A stretch of 64,000 nt of DNA from Candidatus Tisiphia endosymbiont of Dascillus cervinus (GCF_964026405.1 NZ_OZ032146.1:1-64000), one strand, 5' to 3'; shown: positions 1 through 10,013, numbered from the stretch's first letter. Made by a program: numbers and translations. Notes: a model not told the origin generated them from the letters alone.

Positions 1-1275
1 AAACTATTGTTGGTTGCAACTATTTTTGCTTCATCTGTTGGTGGAGGGGCTACTTTTGGTATTGCTGAAAAAGCCTTTTCCGGTGATTTATCGTATAGCT
101 ACGGACTAATACTCACTCTACCAATCGATATACTCATAGCTATTTATCTTGTACCCCAAATAACTAAACATTATGGAGCAGAAAGTGTCGGCGATATAAT
201 GGTAAAATATTATAGTATATCAGACCGTTTTATTGCTGGCACTGCATCTGTTATGGTATCTATAGGCTTTGTTGCTGCCCAAATTAGCGTTAGTGGTTAT
301 ATTTTTCAATATATTTTAAAGATTAATTATTTAGAAGGAGTAATATTAAGTTATGGAATTGTTATCATCTACACAACTATTGGAGGATTACAATCGATTA
401 TGTTTACTAATTTATTACAATTCTTTGCAATGATAATGGTTATTCCAGTTATTGCCATATGTGGTCTCAATAAAGTTGGCATCAGTGAATTTATCCAACA
501 ACTACCTAGTGAAAAAGTGTATTTTATCTATAATAATAATTTTGCCAGTGAGATATTTATTAATACGATAACTGTCATGCTAGGTTTTTGTGTAATGAAT
601 TTATATCCTAATTTTATTCAGAGGGCTCTAATTAATAATAATGCAAAAAAGACTAGTACCGCTATATATATAAAATCAGTTATATATGCTATATTCTTAA
701 TATTTATCACCTTAAATGGTCTGATTGCCTATAATCTTTATCCCAACTATTCTTCTAATCTTGCATTACCATACCTAATTGATCAAATAGTACCCTCAGG
801 GTTACAAGGCTTTGTGATAGTTGGTTTACTTGCAGCAGTTATGTCTACCGCTGATTCTGATTTAAATGTTATCTCAATAGCCTTAGTGAAGGATTTATTA
901 AATCCTATTTTTAAAATACAAAATCAAAAGAAATTATTGTTAATTGCTAGAATTACTAATGTCGTAATCGGCAGCTTTGCAATAATTGTTGCCTTAAAAT
1001 TTAATAATGTAATTGACTTAGTAATGTTTATTACCGGATTTTGGGGACCGCTAGTATTAGTCCCTCTAGTATTTGCTCTTTTCAACATTACTATAACACA
1101 AAGAATGATGGTTTTATGTGGATTAAGCGGGATCACATCTTTTCTCATTTGGGCATATTTTTTTACTCATAATTTTCGTCTAAAGGGGGTCTTTGTTGGT
1201 ACTATGTGCAGTTTGTTAGTCTTCTGCATAGGATTAATTACCAAAAAGCTAGGTAATTTGAAAATTGAGCTATAA
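1..1275 (+). CDS. Sodium:solute symporter (SSS family), 5' end missing
   Basis: This is the C-terminal part of an inner-membrane carrier of the sodium:solute symporter family, which drives solute uptake with the sodium gradient. The frame is open to the first base, so the true start lies outside the window; 424 codons are visible. Family signatures are SSVGGGATFGIAE near the start, the TIGGLQSIMFTN segment and LLAAVMSTADSDLN, followed by further hydrophobic helices. The substrate cannot be read from the sequence; proline and pantothenate carriers are the closest familiar types. The gene ends 72 bp before uvrC on the same strand. I see no internal disruption. Confidence 0.88.
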   Translation, partial: KLLLVATIFASSVGGGATFGIAEKAFSGDLSYSYGLILTLPIDILIAIYLVPQITKHYGAESVGDIMVKYYSISDRFIAGTASVMVSIGFVAAQISVSGYIFQYILKINYLEGVILSYGIVIIYTTIGGLQSIMFTNLLQFFAMIMVIPVIAICGLNKVGISEFIQQLPSEKVYFIYNNNFASEIFINTITVMLGFCVMNLYPNFIQRALINNNAKKTSTAIYIKSVIYAIFLIFITLNGLIAYNLYPNYSSNLALPYLIDQIVPSGLQGFVIVGLLAAVMSTADSDLNVISIALVKDLLNPIFKIQNQKKLLLIARITNVVIGSFAIIVALKFNNVIDLVMFITGFWGPLVLVPLVFALFNITITQRMMVLCGLSGITSFLIWAYFFTHNFRLKGVFVGTMCSLLVFCIGLITKKLGNLKIEL

Positions 1276-1347
1276 GCCTTGATAAATTAAGGAGTACAGT
1301 CGTACGTACAGTTAATGTTATGTCAAACTCAGGTTGTTTGGTAAATT

Positions 1348-3210
1348 ATGTTACAAAAATCTAAACTTATAGGTAGTGAATTAATAAAATCTCATCTTGA
1401 GAATGCTCCTAATCTTCCTGGGGTTTATAAAATGCTGGGTGCTGATCAGCAAGTTATCTATGTGGGGAAAGCTAAGAATCTAAAAAAACGTCTTACTAAC
1501 TATATTAAAACTGATCTTGACAATAAAACAATACGCATGGTATCTCTAACACATTATTTAGAATATAATGTTACTAACTCCGAAATTGAAGCTTTATTAC
1601 TTGAAGCACAATTAATAAAAAAGTTTCAGCCAAAATTTAACATATTACTTAAAGATGACAAATCTTTTCCCTATGTCAAATTACGTTTGGATACTGATTA
1701 CCCACAATTAATTAAATATAGAGGAAAAAATTTATCTAGTGGTGAATTCTTTGGTCCGTTTGTTTCTTCAGAGCAAGTAGATACTACCCTAAAAGAATTA
1801 CAAAAAATTTTTAAACTACGTTCTTGTAGTGATAATTATTTTAAGAACCGCAAGCGTCCTTGTTTACAATACCAAATTGGTAGATGCTCTGCCCCGTGCG
1901 TTGGCAAAATTACTAAAGAAGATTATAGTGAGCTGGTTAGCCAAGTAAGAGACTTCTTAATTGGCAAAACTAAGGAACTACAAAAAACTCTATCTGACAA
2001 AATGGAACAATTAAGTCTACAATTACGTTTTGAAGCTGCTGCCGAAATACGAGACCGAATAAAAGCACTGAGTTATATCCAACTAAAATCAACCTTATCC
2101 AGTAGTTCTATAAAAAATGCTGATGTTATAGCTATTGTTGAAAAAAATAATTATTACTGTATCCAACTATTTGTATATAGATTCGGTCAATCTTACGGGA
2201 ATATACCTTATTTCCCAATTCACACTGAAGAGAGCAACAAAGCTGAAATTCTAACACAATTTATCAATCAATTTTATCAAACTGCTCAGATTCCAGATGA
2301 GATAATTATAAATCATCCAATCATTGATCTAGAATTAGTAACTAAAGCTATTAAACAACTTAGTGCTAATAATAAATTGTCTATAATACACCCTATCCGT
2401 GGTAATAAAGTAAAATTATTAGAAAATGCTGAATTGAATGGCCAGCTAGCACTTGATCAGCATTTAAAACAATTTGCTAAAAATCAAATGATCTTTCAAC
2501 AAATACAACAATTATTCAACCTACCACTACTACCAGATAGAATAGAAGTTTATGATAATAGTCACATTATGGGAACATTTGCCGTAGGTAGTATGATCGT
2601 TGCGACTAAATCCGGATTCGATAAAAAAGAATATAGGATTTTTAATATACCCACTGGAAGTGCAGATGCCAATGGGGGTGATGCCAATAGAGGTGATGAT
2701 TATGAAATGCTAAGAACAGTCCTAACAAGAAGATTTACAAGATTAAAAAAAGAACCTCTAAAGAGTATAGTTAGTTTAATGATTATTGATGGAGGTAAAG
2801 GACATCTATCAGTAGTACAAAAAATAATGGCAGAATTCGGTCTTGCAATTCCATTTGTTTGTATGTCAAAAGGACCTGACAGAAATGCTGGATGCGAACA
2901 ATTTCATATGCCTAGTAAAGAAGCTTTTACCATCAACAAAAACCTGCCAGTTATGAAATATTTACAGATTCTGCGTGATGAAGCACATAATTTTGCTATA
3001 AAAAATCATAGGCTACGCCGTTCTAAAGCCATTAAAGTTTCTAGTCTAGATGACATAAATTCAGTTGGTCTTATCCGAAAAAAAGCCTTGTTACATTATT
3101 TTGGCTCATATAAAACAATATGCGATGCTACTATTGAGGAATTATCTAAGGTAAAAGGTATAAGCAAAACTCTTGCAAAGCATATTTTTACATCATTACA
3201 TAACAAATAA
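1348..3210 (+). CDS. uvrC: UvrABC excinuclease subunit C
   Basis: UvrC makes both incisions beside DNA lesions marked by UvrA and UvrB during nucleotide excision repair. The 620-residue protein has the usual length and domain order. The GIY-YIG nuclease domain is at residues 20-100 (NLPGVYKML, VIYVGKAKNLKKRL). A cysteine-rich stretch CLQYQIGRCSAPC follows, then a UVR motif near residue 205 (LRFEAAAEIRDRIKAL). The RNase H-like endonuclease domain carries YDNSHIMG and IIDGGKGHL, and the C-terminus has a helix-hairpin-helix (GLIRKKALLHYFGSY, VKGISKTLA). A small glycine/asparagine-rich insert (DANGGDANRGDD) lies in the nuclease half. It looks intact and stands alone between the symporter and the oxidase pseudogene. 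Confidence 0.97.
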   Translation: MLQKSKLIGSELIKSHLENAPNLPGVYKMLGADQQVIYVGKAKNLKKRLTNYIKTDLDNKTIRMVSLTHYLEYNVTNSEIEALLLEAQLIKKFQPKFNILLKDDKSFPYVKLRLDTDYPQLIKYRGKNLSSGEFFGPFVSSEQVDTTLKELQKIFKLRSCSDNYFKNRKRPCLQYQIGRCSAPCVGKITKEDYSELVSQVRDFLIGKTKELQKTLSDKMEQLSLQLRFEAAAEIRDRIKALSYIQLKSTLSSSSIKNADVIAIVEKNNYYCIQLFVYRFGQSYGNIPYFPIHTEESNKAEILTQFINQFYQTAQIPDEIIINHPIIDLELVTKAIKQLSANNKLSIIHPIRGNKVKLLENAELNGQLALDQHLKQFAKNQMIFQQIQQLFNLPLLPDRIEVYDNSHIMGTFAVGSMIVATKSGFDKKEYRIFNIPTGSADANGGDANRGDDYEMLRTVLTRRFTRLKKEPLKSIVSLMIIDGGKGHLSVVQKIMAEFGLAIPFVCMSKGPDRNAGCEQFHMPSKEAFTINKNLPVMKYLQILRDEAHNFAIKNHRLRRSKAIKVSSLDDINSVGLIRKKALLHYFGSYKTICDATIEELSKVKGISKTLAKHIFTSLHNK

Positions 3211-3403
3211 CCTAAATTTGATTATAACTCTTCTAAATAGTTTTTATAAAATTCATTAACAAAAATCATCTTTGGATCATATTTATTCTTTATCATTTTA
3301 AATTGATGAAATTTTGGGTAAGCTTGCATAAACTGCAACCTTGTTTGATAAGGTTTATAAGGAAGATAATAACTGCCGTTTAACTGTAAAGCTTTATTAG
3401 TTA

Positions 3404-4385
3404 ACCCCAGTTGCCAATTAATTTTGTATATCAAAAAGTTCTATAGGAAGCAAAGTTTTGATAGAAGGTTTGTTTTCTAGCAACTGATAATTGATTAGGC
3501 AGGATAGCATATGACTAAATGCATTTGTAACTGATCTATGTCTAGAATGCTCTAACTTATCAAGAAATTTAAGTTTGCCTATTACGGTTTCTATCAGAGT
3601 TCTTTTGAGCAACATAACCTTATCTATAATAGGGATTAATATATTTTTCATATTCTTTTTAACCCGAGTAATAAGTTGGATGCCTTTGTCATACAAATCA
3701 TCAAATAATTCTTTAGATATATAAGATCGCCAAAAACTTTGCCATATATACCAAATATCATTCCTTTAAGTCCTTTCCTATCATCCTTATTACCACTGCT
3801 GAAAGATACCTTTATCAGATTACCTTCGGAATCTATGATTAAATGTAACTTTAGTCCATAAAACCACCCCTTAGTGGTTTTTCCTCTTGCCGCTATTCCT
3901 TTAAAAACCTTATGTGAACTTATACGATAATTCTTACATACGGCTATACCTGTAGCATCTACAAAAGACAGACCTGTGCATTCAGCAAGCAAATGATTCA
4001 GTAATATTGCTAAATAAGGCATACTTCTACCTATCAATTTAGTAAAATGTTCATAACTAACAAGTTTAAAATCTTCTGTATAATTATGTAAGATTACTTG
4101 TTTGTAATAATGCTTAAAACAATCACAATATGAATCATAGTAACCAATTAATATGGTTAATACTTCGCTTATTGATAAATAATTACTTACACCAGGTTTA
4201 AATTTACTACTATTAATTGTAGGCAAATTATTTTCCAAATTCTTTATAAAATCGTCGACAAAACAGTAAATTGCGGTAAAATCTTTTTTCATAGGTTATT
4301 TTGTTATTGGTTGAAAAAGATAAAATAACCTATGTCCCTTTTAAAATCTACCTTTCATCTCTCCTATTTAATTGGCAACTGGGGT
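3404..4385 (-). mobile_element. IS982-family insertion sequence, complete ends
   Basis: A 982-bp element bounded by perfect 17-bp terminal inverted repeats (accccagttgccaatta at 3404-3420 and its complement at 4369-4385). It is flanked by a 6-bp direct repeat tagtta at 3398-3403 and 4386-4391, the target duplication. It interrupts the oxidase pseudogene. The intact ends and duplication show simple transposition, while the transposase inside is frameshifted, so this copy probably cannot move without help. Confidence 0.93.
3418..4292 (-). pseudogene. IS982-family transposase, frameshifted
   Basis: The first frame runs 4292-3648 and carries an N-terminal region, LSFVDATGIAVCKNYR and GWFYGLKLHLIID, the typical IS982 catalytic core. 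Near 3730 the frame is lost. The second frame (3696-3418) continues with LYDKGIQLITRVKKNMKN, then RTLIETVIGKLKFLDKLEHS, the conserved C-terminal block with the catalytic glutamate. One small deletion around the expected GYISKELFDD segment explains the break. A functional single protein would be about 290 residues. Confidence 0.9.
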
Positions 4386-4605
4386 TAGTTATCTTAATTG
4401 CCACTCGCGCCTATATCTTGATCAAATTTCTCAGTTTTAGGACCGCGTAATAACATCACAAAGCATAACATATCTTCTTTGCATAATTTAGCAAAGTTTC
4501 AGAATCTCCCTCAATATGTCTCAAGGTAATATTCATAAGATAAGGGCTAATATCCTTTTGAAGAGTCTGCAAGAAACTGACGAATTCATTAAAATGGTTT
4601 ATAGG

Positions 4606-5720
4606 CAAAACTTACGCTATGTAAGGTTCTAAATAGCGTAAAGAGGGTGAACGTAACTGCTGTTGCATTGCATATAATGATCTAAAAGCCCTAACTTTAT
4701 TTGATAAACCGTCTTACCTATTTTGTGTGCAGTTCTTTTTAGAAAAGCCCACACTAAAAATGCACAACTAATGTGATTACGCTGGATGCGTTGTTTTCTG
4801 CATTGGCATCGTTCTATACCGGTAAGTTGCTTGATTTCTCTATGCATGCTCTCAATTACCCAACGAAAGCCACACTCATCTTGTACGGCTTTAGAAGATT
4901 TTTGAGTTTTGTTATTGGTAACAATATAATCAACTCTGTTGGTAGAAACAGTAAGTTTAAACAAATTAACATGCTTATCTTTTGCAAAGCCCTTTATATG
5001 AATCTCCACTCCGCTCTTAATTTCCTCATCTGAAAACGTTAACTTGCTAACAGCTTTATAAGGCTTAGAAGAGGAAGTTTTAGTAACGTTTCTATTTGCT
5101 TTAATAGGAGCATAATAATATTTACCCAAGGAATCAACATGTTGCATAATTTTATGCGTAGCATACCATGTGTCAAAAAGCACAGTTTGAAAAGGAATCT
5201 TTTTGCTATACACAGCATTATTTAACATATTTAATAGGTGTTCTACTTTTGTCGCTCCATCATGTTCGGGCGAAAAAATTCGGTAATCTATTACCCAAAA
5301 CTTATTAATATCCGGATTATAATATACCAAACTTACTACTCCTATACCAGTAGTAATACCACCTGTAGCCCCACTGTACTGTGATCTAGCAATTTCTATT
5401 TTCTTGGTATTTCTTTTATTTAACACCGTATCATCAAATATTGTATATCCGTTAGGCGATAAAATAACATCATCCTTAATATGTTCCCATAACAAAGAAG
5501 GTGTATATTTTTCATTTTTTAAAAATCTATTAATAACATCATGGCTACATTTTTTGGCATGTTCAGCATAGTAGGTCAAACTATAATTCTTTTGACTCAC
5601 TATTAGAAATTGACAGTAATCTGTCCTATTAACTGGTATTGCTTGCAATTTTATCCTCTTGGCATTTGTAAATTATACTCAACATAATGTACCATTTTTT
5701 TTCTCATAGCGTAAGTTTTG
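4606..5720 (-). mobile_element. IS701/IS4-like insertion sequence, copy 1
   Basis: A 1115-bp element with perfect 16-bp terminal inverted repeats (caaaacttacgctatg and complement). A 4-bp target duplication, tagg, sits at 4602-4605 and 5721-5724. It is inserted in the oxidase pseudogene; excising it with one tagg restores the reading frame there. It is nearly identical to copies 2 and 3 but carries a 5-bp tandem duplication (ttgca) near 4670 that alters the end of the transposase. Confidence 0.95.
4629..5648 (-). CDS. DDE transposase of IS copy 1, altered C-terminus
   Basis: A 339-residue transposase of the IS4/IS701 type. Candidate catalytic residues lie in YTIFDDTVLNK, VLFDTWYA and the YREK-like RWVIESMHREIKQL. 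The protein matches the other two copies except at the end. A 5-bp duplication shifts the frame so that it finishes HYMQCNSSYVHPLYAI instead of HYMQQQLRSPSLRYLEPYIA. The altered part lies outside the catalytic core, so activity is uncertain. The ORF almost fills the element and leaves only short untranslated ends. Confidence 0.92.
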   Translation of the reverse strand: MQAIPVNRTDYCQFLIVSQKNYSLTYYAEHAKKCSHDVINRFLKNEKYTPSLLWEHIKDDVILSPNGYTIFDDTVLNKRNTKKIEIARSQYSGATGGITTGIGVVSLVYYNPDINKFWVIDYRIFSPEHDGATKVEHLLNMLNNAVYSKKIPFQTVLFDTWYATHKIMQHVDSLGKYYYAPIKANRNVTKTSSSKPYKAVSKLTFSDEEIKSGVEIHIKGFAKDKHVNLFKLTVSTNRVDYIVTNNKTQKSSKAVQDECGFRWVIESMHREIKQLTGIERCQCRKQRIQRNHISCAFLVWAFLKRTAHKIGKTVYQIKLGLLDHYMQCNSSYVHPLYAI

Positions 5721-5915
5721 TAGGAATAAAATATTCTTGTAACAGATCTATTTTTTTGGGGATCTTTAGTAGTATAGACTTTTGTAGACTGGTATAATAA
5801 TTGATTGCGTGATGCTGTTTTAAAAGCTTTGTTAACCGCTTTACTTGTCTCAATATACCAACGAATCTTCTTAAAAAATTGGTTATTATAAGTGGAGGCA
5901 AATAATAAGCTAACA

Positions 5916-5954
5916 AATTCTTCTCTTTCCGTTTAAAACGGAAAGAGAAGAATT
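5916..5954. repeat. 39-bp perfect palindrome inside the oxidase pseudogene
   Basis: Two 19-base arms (left arm aattcttctctttccgttt) surround a single central base. It sits between two surviving pieces of the broken oxidase, just where part of the coding region is missing. It could be a deletion scar formed by inverted duplication or the remnant of a palindromic repeat. Confidence 0.7.
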
Positions 5955-6114
5955 AGTAATTGGTAAATCATAATCTTCATATATCTTTACAATAAGCCTC
6001 TTTAAAAAGTATCTTTTGCTAATAGAAAACCTAGAGGATTTAGGAATTCAATCACTTGTTGCCATGTTGCTCCAGCTTGTATCCTCACTAAGTTTTTTCC
6101 TAAAAGTTCTATAT

Positions 6115-6260
6115 TAGACCTCTTTCGAAACTCGCTTGTGCTGAGGGATTTGAAGGAGACGCTTCACCTCGAACCGCAGCGTACTCTAATGTACGTGAGG
6201 ATTCGAGTACCGCATCGACGTACAAATCACCAGCAGAAGTAGAGTTTCGAAAGAAGTCTA
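6115..6260. repeat. Rickettsia palindromic element, type B (in oxidase pseudogene)
   Basis: A 146-bp element beginning tagacctctttcgaaac and ending with the near-complement gtttcgaaagaagtcta. It has the same length and sequence type as the copy in the relE-like toxin gene (42261-42406) and is related to those in murG and atpG. Here it leads to a frame change relative to the next oxidase piece, so it contributes to the inactivation. Confidence 0.88.
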
Positions 6261-6560
6261 TTATTAAGATTAGATAAGTCACTATACCACCCCGGCTATA
6301 GCTGTGTCCTCCTTGGCTATGCTGCGTTCCTTTCACAGTAATATGAGTCTTTTTATCCTGTGCTTTGTTAATTATTTTTTTTATATACTCAATACTATCC
6401 TCTCTAGGAATAACTTCGTACCCAAAGATTTCAGTATCATGTAAGCTACCTGTATCACGAGTAACAGGTAAAGCTTGTACTTTAACTACAAAAAAACATG
6501 TTAAAATTAAGATGATTGGTAAGATGATTCGAATAATCATTATTGTCTCATAGCATATTT

Positions 6561-6974
6561 TTAGCCAGTTTGTCTTTTAACTACGTTAGGTGAGGCTGGA
6601 GAATAATTTTCATCATGCTTAGTTAATAACTCACGAGCTATGAATATATTACCTGATAACTTACCTACAGCTACTATCCCTTGATTCTCACGAAATAAGG
6701 CGGGTAAAACTCCTTGGTAAGATATTTCTAGGTCTTTAATGTCATCTGTAATGACAAAATGCACTTTATCAGCAGTAATTTTTCTGATTGAACCTACTTT
6801 AACTAAGCCCCCTACTCTCAATTCTTTGCCAAGTTTTGACTCGTTAATTTTTGACGGAGGGTAAAAAAATACTATACTATCTTCAAGATTGTATAATATC
6901 ATATATATTCCCCCAGCACTGCATAAAAGGTAAAATAATATAAACTTTAATCTATTTTTTACCTTTTTTTGCAT
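6561..6974 (-). CDS. ccmE: Cytochrome c maturation heme chaperone CcmE
   Basis: CcmE receives heme from the CcmABCD exporter in the periplasm and passes it to the cytochrome c ligation machinery. The 137-residue protein has an N-terminal membrane anchor (residues about 8-27), the OB-fold core ([44 protein letters not shown]) and the heme-binding motif KHDENYSP, whose histidine binds heme covalently in the family. The start codon lies inside the end of ccmD (23-bp overlap), indicating translational coupling. It is complete and part of the hemB-sco-ccmD-ccmE run. Confidence 0.96.
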   Translation of the reverse strand: MQKKVKNRLKFILFYLLCSAGGIYMILYNLEDSIVFFYPPSKINESKLGKELRVGGLVKVGSIRKITADKVHFVITDDIKDLEISYQGVLPALFRENQGIVAVGKLSGNIFIARELLTKHDENYSPASPNVVKRQTG

Positions 6975-7080
6975 TACTTGATCTAACTTTAATTTTATTA
7001 TAATCTAGCCAACTTGTTATTAACAATAATGCAAGAGCAGCAAGAGCAAACAGGTATGAGGCTAGTAGATAATTAAACAT
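6952..7080 (-). CDS. ccmD: Heme exporter accessory protein CcmD
   Basis: A 42-residue reading frame with one hydrophobic helix ([20 protein letters not shown]) followed by a basic tail, the standard form of CcmD. This small membrane protein helps release heme-loaded CcmE from the CcmABC complex. The sequence is too variable for motif proof. Size, topology, a start one base after the sco stop and a 23-bp overlap with ccmE make the assignment strong. Confidence 0.85.
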   Translation of the reverse strand: MFNYLLASYLFALAALALLLITSWLDYNKIKVRSSNAKKGKK

Positions 7081-7081
7081 C

Positions 7082-7732
7082 TTAATATCTTTTTTGATTT
7101 TGCTGCTTCACTCTAATAAAATCTATAATCTCTTGAGCAGAACTATTTAAGTAAAAATGCTTCATATATTTCCCTTGTTGATCCATTAAATAACTAAAAG
7201 AAGAATGATCAATCATATAATTTTCACCATCATTTGCTTTAGCATAATACACTTTAAACTTATCAGCAACCTCTTTAATTTGTTGTTCATTACCTGTTAA
7301 ACCAATAAATTTAGGATTAAAATGCTTTAAATATTCTTTAAGCACTGCTGGAGTATCACGCTGAGGATCTACAGTAATAAAAACAAATTCAACATCAATT
7401 TTATATTTATCAAGAGTATTAATGACCTCTGTTAATTTTTGCAAAGAAGTAGGACAAATATCAGGGCAATAAGTAAAACCAAAATAAATTAAACTTAATT
7501 TTCCTTTCAAACTATCACTATTAAAAGTCTTACCATCTTGATCAGTTAGCTCAAAGTTTCCACCAATTTGCACGTCAATATTATCCTCTCCTCCCTTCCC
7601 AGCAAGGGGTTTTTGCGGTATATCAAAAGATAACCAAAGATACAATGACGTAATAGTTATCAATAAACCTACTGCTAAAATAATTTTTATAATAATATTA
7701 GCCTGACATTTTTCTTGCATTGTATTCTTCAC
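7082..7732 (-). CDS. sco: SCO1/SenC-type copper chaperone
   Basis: A membrane-anchored thioredoxin-fold protein that delivers copper to, or reduces, the CuA site of cytochrome c oxidase. The 216-residue protein has an N-terminal anchor (residues about 13-32), the copper-binding CPDIC motif in [28 protein letters not shown] and the conserved histidine in [12 protein letters not shown]. All three copper ligands (two Cys, one His) are present. It starts 10 bp after hemB and abuts ccmD, so the four genes look like one transcription unit for heme and respiratory-cytochrome assembly. Confidence 0.95.
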   Translation of the reverse strand: MKNTMQEKCQANIIIKIILAVGLLITITSLYLWLSFDIPQKPLAGKGGEDNIDVQIGGNFELTDQDGKTFNSDSLKGKLSLIYFGFTYCPDICPTSLQKLTEVINTLDKYKIDVEFVFITVDPQRDTPAVLKEYLKHFNPKFIGLTGNEQQIKEVADKFKVYYAKANDGENYMIDHSSFSYLMDQQGKYMKHFYLNSSAQEIIDFIRVKQQNQKRY

Positions 7733-7742
7733 CTTTGCGATA

Positions 7743-8744
7743 CTATTTTTTTATAATAGACTGCTTATTCAATATTTCTGCTACTTCCAATGCTGCGTAA
7801 GTAACAATGCTACTAGCACCAGCACGCTTAAAACATACCAATGATTCTATTATGCTTGCTTGCCAATTTAAGGCATTGGCATCTGCCGCAAATCTTAACA
7901 TGGAATATTCACCACTTACCTGATAAGCAAATATAGTAGTATTAAAGTTATTGACCGCTTGTGCTATGATGTCTAGAAACATCATACCAGGTTTAATCAT
8001 AATCATATCTGCACCTTCGGCAAGATCATGTTCTATCTCTAACATAGCTTCTCTGCTATTACGTACGTCCATTTGGTAGGTCGCTTTATTTAGATAAGCT
8101 GTCTTATTATTGTTCAATGCATCTCTGAATGGACCATAAAAACTTGAAGCATATTTTACCGCATAAGATAGTATATTAACGTTAATAAACCCTTCTGAAT
8201 CTAGTATTTGACGTATGCCCATAATCCTACCATCCATCATATCAGATGGGGCTACAATATCTACCCCAGCTTTTGCTAAAACTAAAGCTTGGTTGCACAA
8301 AGCTTTAACCGTTCTATCATTATCTACATCCCCATTATGTAGAATACCATCATGGGCATGGGTAGTGTAAGGATCTAGGGCAACATCACATATTATACCA
8401 ATATCGATGTTGGCATTTTTTATACTTCGTATAGTTCTACACATTAAATTGTCTAGATTATATGCTTCATCAGCATTATCGCTTTTTAATTTTGGATCTA
8501 TACAAGGGAAGAGTATTATAGCATTTATGCCATTTTCATAAGCCTGCCTAGCCGTCAATACTACTTGATCAATAGATAATCTATATACGCCAGGCATAGT
8601 TTTGATCTCTTGACGCTGGTTCTCGCCCTCAACCACAAATAATGCTAGCACCAAATCATCCACGCCAAGCCTATTCTCCACTACTAATTCTCTTAGCCAC
8701 CGCGTTTTTCTATTTCTTCTTAATCTTATTGTTGGGTACATCAC
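7743..8744 (-). CDS. hemB: Delta-aminolevulinic acid dehydratase (porphobilinogen synthase)
   Basis: HemB condenses two 5-aminolevulinate molecules to porphobilinogen in heme synthesis. The 333-residue protein contains [12 protein letters not shown], the active-site lysine region [18 protein letters not shown] and the Schiff-base lysine block [14 protein letters not shown]. Length is normal for the family. It is the first gene of the minus-strand heme/cytochrome cluster; the 269 bp upstream is the likely place for its promoter, although I could not pick out a convincing one. Confidence 0.97.
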   Translation of the reverse strand: MMYPTIRLRRNRKTRWLRELVVENRLGVDDLVLALFVVEGENQRQEIKTMPGVYRLSIDQVVLTARQAYENGINAIILFPCIDPKLKSDNADEAYNLDNLMCRTIRSIKNANIDIGIICDVALDPYTTHAHDGILHNGDVDNDRTVKALCNQALVLAKAGVDIVAPSDMMDGRIMGIRQILDSEGFINVNILSYAVKYASSFYGPFRDALNNNKTAYLNKATYQMDVRNSREAMLEIEHDLAEGADMIMIKPGMMFLDIIAQAVNNFNTTIFAYQVSGEYSMLRFAADANALNWQASIIESLVCFKRAGASSIVTYAALEVAEILNKQSIIKK

Positions 8745-9013
8745 TTTTCCACGTTTTTTTGTTTAATAGCACTAGTCTATTATTTTTCATTCAAAGCCGC
8801 AAGTAGGCTTTTAATTACCCTGTCTTAGTGTTTACCTCATAACTTCTAGTTACTACTTATATCACAATTAATGCACCCACTAAGCGATATTTAACATTTA
8901 ATCGATAAAAATTATCATTTTCTTCACTAACCTGATAATTCAATTATCTTTAGCCTTTAAAGACTCTCCTGTTCTTAATTACTTTGTTTTTATTATAGTA
9001 AGATTAAGCCAAA
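8745..9013. other. Intergenic spacer with a short hairpin
   Basis: No gene is visible in these 269 bases. A small stem (aaagcc, gcaagta loop, ggcttt) lies at about 8794-8812. On either strand it lacks a strong run of T, so a terminator role is only possible. The spacer separates hemB from the nucleotidyltransferase gene, both read on the minus strand. Confidence 0.4.
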
Positions 9014-9904
9014 TCACTGTACTTCTTTTCCATTAATCCTTTCTAGACAGATTTTTTTTGTCACTGTTTTTAACTTCTTTACTCGATCAATAAGGTAAAG
9101 TAGCTGTTCTTTAGTTATTTTATAATCTTTGTTATAGCGAGCTTCAATATAAGCCTGTTCAAGTAATCTAAAACATTGCCTTTGCTCAACGCTAGAATGA
9201 GGAAATATCTGCCATAATTCTTCATTGTAATTTCCTGCTATACTACCTAATTTTCTTATATCGTGTAACTTTGGCTTATAGCCAGAAAAAACTAACAGGA
9301 TAGCATTATAAAAACACTCAGTAGCTTGATGAACTAAAAAGGCTGATAAAGGATATTCACCCCTTTTTATTGGGTATTTACATTCAATGAAAAAACCTGT
9401 GCCTCTTTCAAACCAGTATTTATAATCTTCTTTAGCTATCTCTCTTCTTTCTCCCCATGGTAAGTTTTTAGCTTCTGCCAGCTGAAATTCACCGCTATCA
9501 TATAAGAGAATTCCTTCTTTTTTTATATCGGAAAAGAAATAATGTCCCTTCTCTAACTGACTATTTACCGTCTTGATTGATTCTAGCACTAAAGTTACCC
9601 ATAAGTCAAAAGGACTTCTTAATGATTTTTTTTCTAACCTTTTTTCTATTTTATCTTCTATTGATAACCCAGCAAGACCGGCATATTTACCTTTCTTCAT
9701 CACCAACATAATATCAAGATCACTTTGATAGCTATAGGTAATATGACCTTTTTTATACTCATCTTGTACCCAATCTCCCCTAGCATAAGAACCAAATAAA
9801 ATAATCATCGCTATCTTATCTTTTCCAACTGCTAAGATTTCTTTTACAATCTCATCAAGCTTTTCTTGAATTATCATAGAACGGCTAGGTAAGGTAGTTT
9901 TCAT
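9014..9904 (-). CDS. MNT-type nucleotidyltransferase fused to a HEPN-like domain
   Basis: The N-terminal half (residues about 10-130) is a minimal nucleotidyltransferase: IILFGSYARGDW followed by the metal-binding SDLDIMLV. The C-terminal half (about 150-285) is helical and HEPN-like, with LSAFLVHQATECFYNAILL and YKPKLHDIRKLGSIAG. These domains usually come as adjacent genes of a HEPN/MNT toxin-antitoxin pair; here they form one 296-residue protein. In known pairs the MNT partner AMPylates and silences the HEPN RNase; whether that occurs within one chain here is inference. The RX4-6H RNase motif is not obvious, so it may be a housekeeping or resistance-type nucleotidyltransferase. Confidence 0.8.
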   Translation of the reverse strand: MKTTLPSRSMIIQEKLDEIVKEILAVGKDKIAMIILFGSYARGDWVQDEYKKGHITYSYQSDLDIMLVMKKGKYAGLAGLSIEDKIEKRLEKKSLRSPFDLWVTLVLESIKTVNSQLEKGHYFFSDIKKEGILLYDSGEFQLAEAKNLPWGERREIAKEDYKYWFERGTGFFIECKYPIKRGEYPLSAFLVHQATECFYNAILLVFSGYKPKLHDIRKLGSIAGNYNEELWQIFPHSSVEQRQCFRLLEQAYIEARYNKDYKITKEQLLYLIDRVKKLKTVTKKICLERINGKEVQ

Positions 9905-10013
9905 ATAGATTTATCGTTATATTTTGAGAATATATTATATAATTTTACTTATTTTGTTGGCAATTTAACTAGAAGATTCCTTAAAAATTTGCTTTATGCA
10001 TAATTATCTCCAA

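Larger units (their letters stand above)
3222..6540 (-). pseudogene. FAD-linked (lactone oxidase-like) oxidoreductase, broken by two IS elements and an RPE
   Basis: Pieces of one FAD-binding oxidase remain in order on the minus strand. The N-terminus (6540 to about 6260) has a signal-like segment and VKGTQHSQGGHSY, a flavin-domain motif. After an RPE, about 6112-5990 encodes LVRIQAGATWQQVIEFL and then stops. Part of the middle is missing. About 5916-5722 gives the piece ending LLQEYFIP; 4605-4400 gives NHFNEFVSFLQTLQKD and LRHIEGDSE; 3403-3222 gives GSYYLPYKPYQTRLQF to the stop. Removing IS copy 1 and one target repeat joins LLQEYFIP in frame to INHFNEF. Removing the IS982 rejoins the tail, with one extra base near 4400. 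The gene starts 20 bp after ccmE, so it may have been the last gene of that operon. The general family is convincing, but the substrate is unknown. Confidence 0.8.
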
